The translations under genes and the position numbers were made by a program. Of a stretch of DNA of 64,000 nucleotides, positions 54,893-61,750 are shown piece after piece (the first letter of the stretch is position 1; every line of letters begins with the position of its first letter). The stretch lies in contig JBGCFD010000190.1 of the NCBI GenBank assembly GCA_045106765.1, positions 62,001 to 126,000 of the forward strand, written 5' to 3'. The DNA comes from CAJQQY01 sp045106765 (GTDB taxonomy: Bacteria > Bacteroidota > Bacteroidia > Chitinophagales > Saprospiraceae). The notes below the pieces were generated by a model. The model did no database searches, was not told where the DNA came from, and saw only the letters and a list, made by a program, of their open reading frames with translations.

Positions 54893-54971
54893 ATATTGTC
54901 ACGAACGTCCCTGTATACTCGACGTGCCGACCGAATGGGAGGGATGGACGAGTATACTTTGTTTCGGTGCA
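54893..54971. repeat. Boundary motif and hairpin upstream of the lipase-like gene
   Basis: The inverse of GTTCGTGACAATAT is at 54893-54906. Next is a 9-bp inverted repeat, GTATACTCG (54913-54921) with 54949-54957, then TTTCGGTGCA (54962-54971), whose inverse recurs near 55395. Together with the 51.1 kb copy this frames the lipoprotein/lipase pair. Confidence 0.5.
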
Positions 54972-55393
54972 GCTTTTATTTTTTAATCGTAATCGTCTTT
55001 TTTTCTTTGAAAGTAAATGCTTTTTTGTTGAAGAAAAACTTCAAAATAAAAGCCTTTTTATCCTCATAAAAAAATTGGATTCGCTTTTTAAAATCAACTG
55101 AAAATAAATTAAACTTTTTGATTTGTCTTTTCGGAGAGTACTTTTTTCTCTGAGAAATGAGCGTCCAAATATTTGATTTAATTTCGTTTTTATCTTTTGT
55201 AAATGTTTTGTTATAAATCTTTGATAAAAGCCAAAAAAAATCGACTTTTTAAATTCCGCTTTCAAAAATCCTTTTAATTTCTCTTTTGCAAAATACGAAT
55301 TGTCTTTTTAAAAGTGTTGTTTTCTTCTTCTTTAAAAGATGAATTTTCGATTTTCAAATTTCGTTTTTTGCTTCCACTTTTTTTCTTTCTTAG
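54972..55393. other. AT-rich stretch without a supported gene
   Basis: The segment is rich in T runs and TTTTTA motifs on the plus strand. A 74-codon lysine-rich frame on the minus strand (55041-55265) shows no family features and is not called as a gene. Confidence 0.6.
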
Positions 55394-55437
55394 TTGCACC
55401 GAACTTGTAAATACACGCAATAGTGGCGTGTATTTAC
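55394..55437. repeat. Hairpin with TGCACCGAAC motif, right side of the cassette-like region
   Basis: TTGCACCGAAC at 55394-55404 is the inverse of the TCGGTGCA motif near 54965. It is followed by a perfect 12-bp inverted repeat GTAAATACACGC (55407-55418) with 55426-55437 and a 7-nt loop. Confidence 0.55.
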
Positions 55438-55515
55438 CTTATATATTTATTAATGTATAACCTCACAACCAGGACTTAACCACTTAATAATGAGTACATT
55501 AATAATTGTAAAAAT

Positions 55516-55555
55516 AAAAAACGGATTAACAACCATTGTCATTAATCCGTTTTTT
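55516..55555. terminator. Bidirectional terminator after the YHYH protein gene
   Basis: A 14-bp perfect stem AAAAAACGGATTAA (55516-55529) pairs with 55542-55555 across a 12-nt loop, giving a T6 end on either strand. It is 20 bp past the YHYH gene's stop. Confidence 0.85.
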
Positions 55556-55574
55556 ATAAAATAATAATAATTTT

Positions 55575-56954
55575 TTATTCTTTCACAATCACCACCTTTT
55601 CCGAAACACTCCATCCACCGTTCGAGATTTTAACTAAATAAATTCCATTGTAAATCGTTTGCACATCAAAGTAAGCAATCGTACTACCTTTGTTAATTTT
55701 GGAAGTACTCACCACTTTTCCAGACAGGTCAACTAACTCAATTTCCAAATCTTCATCGACCAAACCTGCTACTTGAATAGCAATCAAATCAGTTGCTGGA
55801 TTTGGAAAAATAGAAATATTTAGATTTTTAAATTCAGCTTCGGATAGACTTGAAGTTCCATCATAAACAGTTGTTGGTTCAGTAACTGAATTTACTTTTC
55901 GATTTTCATAAATACCATAAAAAGTTGGGCCAACTACATATGGATAAGCGGAATTCCAATTTTCATCAACTGTTGCAAAATAAGCGTAAGTACCATTTGG
56001 ATATTCTGGCGTCACACAGAAACGACCATTGTGTTCATCCAAAAAATCTTCTTCCGTGTGAGCAACATATTCATAATCTTCTCTAAAATATCCTAAGAAA
56101 AGGGTAACAGTACTTGTTCCTCCCATACCAGTTACAGTTATCATTTGATCGACATCTGGGCCATTAGGTCTAGTTGTAATATTCTTTAATTGGTAGCTTG
56201 ATTTGATTCGTGTGATACCACCTGATCCATCTTTATTTTGGAAACCATAGGCTCCATAAATCGGAAAACCATCGTACGCAAATCCAATCAATGGAGCATG
56301 TTGCGTTGCATCAATTGCATATAATCCTTCTGCATCATATAAATTGCAAATGTCGGAAACTACATCGATATCTAACTTGAATGCTGATGGATTTTGATGG
56401 TGGTGATAATTGCCCATCGCAGGGTGTGCTTTAGAACAATCGAAGCCCGCCATTTCTGCGGGGATGGCATCTCGATTCCAATCATTTTGTGCCATTGGTC
56501 CGCCAGGACAAGGGTCGTTGCCGGGACCACCGCAAAGTGCATTGGTGTTTGGATTCCAAGCAACGCCATCTCGATAATCGAACAATGAAACGCCATTGAT
56601 AAAAACGCCAATATTTCCAGGAGTGGTTGCGGTTGGAGTTCCCGTATTTTCCTGAGGAGCAAGGGGTATTTTATAAATCGCATCTTGGTCAGAAGCTTGA
56701 GATGGATTTCCATCGAGAAATGGGCCAGTCGGATATGCTGGAATTCCCTTTGTGGAAACGTACACGAAATCCGTTGAATATTCCACTTTTTGACAATTGT
56801 ATAAAATACCATTATCAATTGCGGTGGAGTTGCCTTGTACATAATAAGTTCCGGTTTCGGTAGTGTTTTGCAACCAAGAAGTTATGGCAGGGCCTTGTGC
56901 TTGAGTCATCATTGCCAAGCTAAAAAGGTAGAATGAAAGGAGAATTTTTTTCAT
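55575..56954 (-). CDS. YHYH-domain protein with T9SS sorting domain
   Basis: The 459-residue protein has a signal peptide (to about residue 19), a YHYH domain with MGNYHHHQNPSAF (about 179-191) and LIGFAYDGFPIYGAYGF, and a type A T9SS C-terminus (NLNISIFPNPATDLIAIQV, LSGKVVSTSKI, NGIYLVKISNG). The YHYH family is named for these histidine-rich motifs and is often found in marine bacteria; its activity is unknown, although metal binding is plausible from the clustered His. It is transcribed alone, ending at a strong terminator. Confidence 0.85.
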   Translation of the reverse strand: MKKILLSFYLFSLAMMTQAQGPAITSWLQNTTETGTYYVQGNSTAIDNGILYNCQKVEYSTDFVYVSTKGIPAYPTGPFLDGNPSQASDQDAIYKIPLAPQENTGTPTATTPGNIGVFINGVSLFDYRDGVAWNPNTNALCGGPGNDPCPGGPMAQNDWNRDAIPAEMAGFDCSKAHPAMGNYHHHQNPSAFKLDIDVVSDICNLYDAEGLYAIDATQHAPLIGFAYDGFPIYGAYGFQNKDGSGGITRIKSSYQLKNITTRPNGPDVDQMITVTGMGGTSTVTLFLGYFREDYEYVAHTEEDFLDEHNGRFCVTPEYPNGTYAYFATVDENWNSAYPYVVGPTFYGIYENRKVNSVTEPTTVYDGTSSLSEAEFKNLNISIFPNPATDLIAIQVAGLVDEDLEIELVDLSGKVVSTSKINKGSTIAYFDVQTIYNGIYLVKISNGGWSVSEKVVIVKE

Positions 56955-57435
56955 GTTTTAAATTGTTTTTTATGAAGACAGTTTAGTTCTGGAAATACCT
57001 ACTTTTTATTTTAAAAATAGGTTTTAAATTATTTTACGTGGTTTTATTTTTTTGAAAAGAGAGAGTAGGGAATTTAATTCCCGAGCTAGGTTACGTAAAT
57101 TCATTTCCAAGTTAGTTTTGTTCATTGAGAGTAGTGTCCTATGAGCAGTTGTACTTTTTTTCATTGAAAAAAAAAGTACCAAAAAATTCTAGACGAAAAA
57201 ATAGCTTAACACAAGGCATGCTCCCGCACCCTCATTTTTCGCCCTTCCTCGCCCGCTCCTTACAACTCATGGTTTTCCTTCTAATTATAATTCTTTCAAA
57301 GCAAAATAGAATTTTTTGTTTTGAGGAAAATAAATTTTTCCTTTGCTCGCTAAACTTTAAATGAAATTAGCGGCAACAAGAATCATAAAGTGTTGATTTT
57401 CAGCAAGTTAAAAGTATAAATATATTCTAACTTAT
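56955..57435. other. 481-bp intergenic region
   Basis: The main visible feature is an 11-bp inverted repeat GTACTTTTTTT (57151-57161) with 57169-57179. A related TACTTTT/AAAAGTA sequence occurs near 42.8 kb. A 79-codon plus-strand frame at 57125-57364 has no recognisable features and is not called. Confidence 0.55.
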
Positions 57436-58455
57436 CTATTTTAATATTTCTCTTGGAAATTGATGTTTCTGATCAAAGACAAATTTTTTATCATTGAGGG
57501 TAAGCAAAAATGAAATCAAATCCACTTTTTCATTTGGAGTTAATTGGATGCTGTTTTTTAGTTGAGGTGCTAAAGTTGGACTTTGGGAGATTCCTTTGGT
57601 GTAATGATTTAAGACTTGATTTAATTTTCGAAATCTTCCATCATGCATATATGGATGGGTAAAATTTAAATTTCGTAAAGTTGGTATTTTAAATTTTAAA
57701 CTATCGCCAAGTTGTTTCGTCACCATCCATTTTCCAAAATCATTTAAAGTCGTATCGGCAGGGAGTCCATTGTTGGCAAATTTCTGATTGGAAAAAAGCG
57801 GTTCCGTATGGCACGAGTTGCAGTTTCTCTGAAATAATAAATACCCATTTTTTTCTTGTTGGGAAAATTGAGTTAGCCCTTTTTTGACTTCATCATATTT
57901 TGAAGTGGCTGATACTAATGTTAGTTGAAATTGTGATAAGGCTTTTAAGATATGTTCGCCAGTAACCAAACTATCTTGAAAGGCTTGATAAAAAAGTGGC
58001 GGATAGATTTTTTTGTTTTGTAATTTATTGACGACATTTTTCAAACTTTCATTCATCTCTTTTGGATGACTAATCGGAGCGAGTGCTTGCATGTCGAGAT
58101 GATTGATGGCACCATCCCACATAAATGTTTTTTGCCAAGCAAGATTGAAAAGGGGAGGAGCGTTTCGAGTGCCAATTTCATCATTGATGCCGTGACTCAA
58201 ATCATGATCGGTATGTGCAAATGCATTGTAAGGGGAATGGCAAGAAGCACAGGAAATGGTACTGTCTTTGGATAAAATAGGATCGTAGAAAAGTGCTCTG
58301 CCGAGTTCTATTTTTTCTTTTGTAAGTGTATTGTTATGGAAATCATAAATTGGTTTTGGAAAATGCTTGGGAGGATTAAAATAGGAGAATTGTTCCGCAC
58401 AAAATGCAACGCAACTAAAAATAACTAAGATGGAAAAGTAAAATTTAAAATTCAT
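57436..58455 (-). CDS. mbnH: Di-heme cytochrome c peroxidase family protein, MauG/MbnH-like
   Basis: The 339-residue periplasmic protein has a hydrophobic N-terminal export signal and two heme c sites, CASCH (Cys69, Cys72, His73) and CNSCH (Cys212, Cys215, His216), as in bacterial di-heme peroxidases and MauG. Other family features are GINDEIGTRNAPPLFN, MWDGAINHLDMQALAPI and PYMHDGRF. Its start overlaps the end of the MbnP gene by 4 bp. In methanotrophs, MbnH is a di-heme enzyme that oxidises a tryptophan of MbnP to kynurenine; the same role is likely here. No other copper or methanobactin genes are seen. Confidence 0.85.
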   Translation of the reverse strand: MNFKFYFSILVIFSCVAFCAEQFSYFNPPKHFPKPIYDFHNNTLTKEKIELGRALFYDPILSKDSTISCASCHSPYNAFAHTDHDLSHGINDEIGTRNAPPLFNLAWQKTFMWDGAINHLDMQALAPISHPKEMNESLKNVVNKLQNKKIYPPLFYQAFQDSLVTGEHILKALSQFQLTLVSATSKYDEVKKGLTQFSQQEKNGYLLFQRNCNSCHTEPLFSNQKFANNGLPADTTLNDFGKWMVTKQLGDSLKFKIPTLRNLNFTHPYMHDGRFRKLNQVLNHYTKGISQSPTLAPQLKNSIQLTPNEKVDLISFLLTLNDKKFVFDQKHQFPREILK

Positions 58456-59138
58456 TTTGAAATAAAAAATAGCGACGCAATTAATTGAGCCATATCAACT
58501 GCTTCTTGATTGGGACTCATGATTTCATAAGTTTCTTTTAAATTAATTTTTTCTAAAAGCTGATCTATTGGAAGTTCTATGATGACATTTTTTTTATCAA
58601 AAATATTTAATTCAACAGATTGTACATTGGCAAATGGAGCTTGATAACCGCCAAGATGAAACTGGAAAAAATTCTTTCGAGCAGGACAACTTGGTGTGAC
58701 ACCTTCCAATTTGAAATTAATATATCCACTTTGCCAAGTCCAATACATTCCATTGGTCGGGTCAAGATCTCCTCCAAAAGCCCCAGAAATATTAGTCAAA
58801 CTATCAATTCCTAAATCGAATCTTATTTTATTAAAATCTAGATGGGCATTTTTCTCTAAATCAATTTTCAAGGATTCGGGATTTTCTAAATCAACTAAGT
58901 GATGTTTTTTTTCCAAAAAAGAAACGAACTCATCGTCTTGGAAAAACTGAATGTTAGAAATATAAAAACGGATAGCATCATAATAAATGCTATCCGTTTG
59001 GGTGGAGGTGAAATATTTTTCACTCACTTTTATAGGATGATGATTGATCGTTAATTTAAATTCGATTACTTCATCTGCTTGTTGCGCAAATGAAATAATT
59101 GGAAAAAATAATAAAACTAGAAGGTGATTAAATTTCAT
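58452..59138 (-). CDS. mbnP: MbnP-family copper-binding-type protein
   Basis: The 228-residue protein has a signal peptide (to about residue 19) and MbnP hallmarks: IEFKLTINHHPI, DAIRFYISNIQFF, DLDPTNGMYWTWQSGYINFK with the conserved Trp-rich segment, and PARKNFFQFHLGGY. In characterised MbnP a tryptophan in this fold is converted to kynurenine by MbnH and helps bind Cu(I). The gene is immediately upstream of, and overlaps, the MbnH-like gene, forming a two-gene operon. Which Trp is modified here is not known. Confidence 0.88.
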   Translation of the reverse strand: MKFNHLLVLLFFPIISFAQQADEVIEFKLTINHHPIKVSEKYFTSTQTDSIYYDAIRFYISNIQFFQDDEFVSFLEKKHHLVDLENPESLKIDLEKNAHLDFNKIRFDLGIDSLTNISGAFGGDLDPTNGMYWTWQSGYINFKLEGVTPSCPARKNFFQFHLGGYQAPFANVQSVELNIFDKKNVIIELPIDQLLEKINLKETYEIMSPNQEAVDMAQLIASLFFISK

Positions 59139-59180
59139 ATTGATTAGAAGGCAAGATGTTTTTTAACAAAATGAATATCG

Positions 59181-59265
59181 AATATCGAACAAGGATTTGA
59201 GAAGTTTGATGATACTTCTCATAGAACAAATAAACTAACTCGTCAAACTATCCTTGTTCGATATT
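59181..59265 (-). terminator. Long nested hairpin after the first adhesin gene
   Basis: A perfect 16-bp stem AATATCGAACAAGGAT (59181-59196) pairs with 59250-59265, with an internal AGTTTGA/TCAAACT pair and a GAGAAGT/ACTTCTC hairpin in the loop. It begins 9 bp past the adhesin stop and before the MbnP gene, so it probably separates the two units. Confidence 0.65.
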
Positions 59266-59273
59266 TATTTCTA

Positions 59274-61616
59274 TCACAAAGTAATCGTCAAATCCCCCGA
59301 AACTTGAATGACTTCTCCGTCCAAATATTCGATTTCTGCCATCCAAACATAAACACCTGAGCTAGTTAATTTTCCATTAACAAATCCATTCCAACCATAA
59401 TTAAAATCATTGGGAGGTAAATCATTTCCTTCAAAAACTACAGCTCCCCAACGATTGAAAACGCGCATGTTTTTTATTAGCGAAACTGATTTGTTGGCAT
59501 TAATGTAAAAGTAATCGTTTGCCCCATCTCCATTTGGAGAAAAAGCATTCGGGACAAAAATATCTCGAATCTTATTGACAAAAACATTAATCGAATCACT
59601 CGTCGAACAATCATCGATAGAAGTTACTGTCAAAAAATAATTAGAAGTATTGATTGGAGCAACAGTTGGGCGAAGGCAAGTATCGCAATCAATGCTGTTG
59701 TCAACACTAGTCCAAATGATGTCTACCAAATTCGTATTATTAGTCGTAACAGGAATTAAAATATCGCAGCCCAAAGCCACTTCCAAATCTGGCCCCATAA
59801 AAAGGACAGGAATATCTGGTGCTGTCAACGTTCCGCTATCGTCAGTTTCGCAACCATTGTCATCCATGATTGAAATTTCGTAAGTACCAGAAGCAAGGTC
59901 TTGATAAAGGTTGGTTGAACTGAATGGTTCACTTCCCATAGCTGTTTGATAAGGAGGTGTTCCACCCCAAACAGAATCGATTTGAATCAAACCAGTCTCA
60001 AAGCCATCACAATTCGGATCAATATAATTGATTAAAAATTCAAGCGGTGTAGGTTCGGTCAAAGTAATATTATTAGTTTGTACACAACCATTATCATCGG
60101 TGATACTAACGGTATAAAAACCTGCGGAGAGGTTGTTGACTTGGTCTCCAATTTGCATTTGATTATCACTCCAAGCAAAAGAGTAGGGTAGCACTCCGCC
60201 ATTTCCAGTAGCCAAAGCGGTGCCATCCATTCCGCCATTGCAACTCAAATTAAATCCATCAATGTCAATAGCATCGGTTGCAACTGTTAATTCAGAAGGT
60301 TCTGTTACTTCTTGAAAAAGCACCACATTATTTCCGAAATTATCCATGATATTTATTTCATAAATTCCTGCGGGAACATTGGAAATTTGATTGTTGTCAA
60401 ATAAGATCGTGCTACCTGATCCAAAAATAGTTACATCGGTGATGTGTTCCCAAACATAGTTAAAAGGAGGAGTTCCATTTTGTACAGAGAAAACTAAAAA
60501 GCCATTTGCCTCGCCTTTACAAATTGGAGAAATAAATTCTGTCGAACCAATGATTTCACATTCCACCATAAATAAATCAAGGGTAACAATACTATCGCAA
60601 GCTGCGGTTGTCAAAATCGTATCGACAAAAATACCAGTAGTAGAGTAGGGCGTTGGGCCGATAAAAAATTCTTCCCCTACACATAAATTAATATCGACTA
60701 TTTCTTGTGCTTGTGGCAAAACGGTTAGATCCAAAAATATTAAACTATCACATCCATTCGGAAGGGTAATGACAAAATCATAAATTCCAGTTTGACAAAT
60801 CGTTTGCCCTGCCACATCGTAGCAATCATTATCACAAATTGCTTCTACCAAATTTAAAGTGCCTGGAGTGACTACTTCTATGGTGGTACAAGATGGAGGA
60901 GCGTCATCACAAACATTCGCAGCCGTTACGCATAACTCATAAGTTCCATCAGCCGGGAAAGTAATATCAACTGTTTGAGTTGTTCCACCTGCAGGAGTTC
61001 CATCTACGGTCCAATAAAAAAGTGCAGCACCAACATCACCAGTCGTAGAATAAGTGGTTGGCATATCAGGGCAAGTTTGTGCTAGTCCGCTGATGTCTCC
61101 TGAAGTAGTTAATTGCCCAACGGCAGTACTTCCACTCAAGACATCAAAAGTCCAATCACAAATAGTTCCATTCGACCCATCCATCACTAAATAATAATGT
61201 TGACCAACAACTAAAGGAACTGTATTCGTAAAAATAACGGAGGCATTGGATGGAATGTCAGTATCACAAAAAGTAACTTGGGTAAAATTTTCACAGTCAA
61301 AACTTTCAAAAATCCCAACTTCTAAACCAGAAAATCCCACACAATTAGTAACGGTGACTTGGATTTCTAAATCGACTGTTCCTGCGATAAAAGCAATATA
61401 TCCCATTCGATTATATTGAGTTGTGCAAAATTCAGGAAAACCTTGTCCTCCTGTTGGTGTATCGTTGGTTCCTGTAAATCCATCAATATCACAAATGACA
61501 CAAGCTTCCAAACAAGTGGCAGTTGTGGCTGGATTTGGTCCACAAGGTTCAGGTTGAGAAAAAGCGAAATTGCTTGTCAACATAAAAAGAAAAAAGGGTA
61601 ATATTCTTTGTATCAT
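59274..61616 (-). CDS. SprB-repeat adhesin with type B T9SS (CHU_C) C-terminus
   Basis: The 780-residue secreted protein has a signal peptide (ending AFSQ, residue 21), a Cys-rich N-terminal region (CLEACVICDIDGFTG), a PKD-like segment (ITFPADGTYELCVTA), and three SprB-type repeats between about 355 and 625 (LSCNGGMDGTALATGNGGVL; PNCDGFETGLIQIDSVWGGT). The C-terminal 95 residues (IFVPNAFSPNGDGANDYFYI, MRVFNRWGAVVFEG, SSGVYVWMAEIEY) are the gliding-motility-associated CHU_C domain, a type B T9SS signal. It should be a cell-surface adhesin or matrix protein. Its upstream neighbour is a near-identical copy. Confidence 0.9.
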   Translation of the reverse strand: MIQRILPFFLFMLTSNFAFSQPEPCGPNPATTATCLEACVICDIDGFTGTNDTPTGGQGFPEFCTTQYNRMGYIAFIAGTVDLEIQVTVTNCVGFSGLEVGIFESFDCENFTQVTFCDTDIPSNASVIFTNTVPLVVGQHYYLVMDGSNGTICDWTFDVLSGSTAVGQLTTSGDISGLAQTCPDMPTTYSTTGDVGAALFYWTVDGTPAGGTTQTVDITFPADGTYELCVTAANVCDDAPPSCTTIEVVTPGTLNLVEAICDNDCYDVAGQTICQTGIYDFVITLPNGCDSLIFLDLTVLPQAQEIVDINLCVGEEFFIGPTPYSTTGIFVDTILTTAACDSIVTLDLFMVECEIIGSTEFISPICKGEANGFLVFSVQNGTPPFNYVWEHITDVTIFGSGSTILFDNNQISNVPAGIYEINIMDNFGNNVVLFQEVTEPSELTVATDAIDIDGFNLSCNGGMDGTALATGNGGVLPYSFAWSDNQMQIGDQVNNLSAGFYTVSITDDNGCVQTNNITLTEPTPLEFLINYIDPNCDGFETGLIQIDSVWGGTPPYQTAMGSEPFSSTNLYQDLASGTYEISIMDDNGCETDDSGTLTAPDIPVLFMGPDLEVALGCDILIPVTTNNTNLVDIIWTSVDNSIDCDTCLRPTVAPINTSNYFLTVTSIDDCSTSDSINVFVNKIRDIFVPNAFSPNGDGANDYFYINANKSVSLIKNMRVFNRWGAVVFEGNDLPPNDFNYGWNGFVNGKLTSSGVYVWMAEIEYLDGEVIQVSGDLTITL

Positions 61617-61630
61617 TTTGTTTGTTTTTG

Positions 61631-61638
61631 CAAAGATA
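61631..61638 (-). promoter_or_regulatory. -7 box of the first adhesin gene
   Basis: TATCTTTG on the minus strand matches TAnnTTTG, 14 bp upstream of the start codon. No TTG is seen at the expected -33 distance, so this is a partial match. Confidence 0.5.
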
Positions 61639-61696
61639 AATCAATTATTAGTGATTCCTTTTTTCTAAATCAACTAATTGTTTTTTCAAAAAAAAA

Positions 61697-61726
61697 TCGG
61701 ATAACATCAAAACTGATCTTATCCGA
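61697..61726 (-). terminator. Rho-independent terminator between the two adhesin copies
   Basis: TCGGATAA (61697-61704) pairs exactly with 61719-61726, and on the minus strand the stem is followed by nine T residues. It lies 24 bp after the second adhesin's stop, so the two copies are separate units. Confidence 0.9.
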
Positions 61727-61750
61727 AATGATATTCGATATTTATTTTTT

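Noticed and set aside
55041..55265. Lysine-rich 74-codon minus-strand frame
   Set aside because: Composition reflects T-rich DNA; no domain, signal or start context.
57125..57364. 79-codon plus-strand frame in the gap before the MbnH gene
   Set aside because: Starts in a poly-A/poly-T inverted repeat and has no recognisable features.
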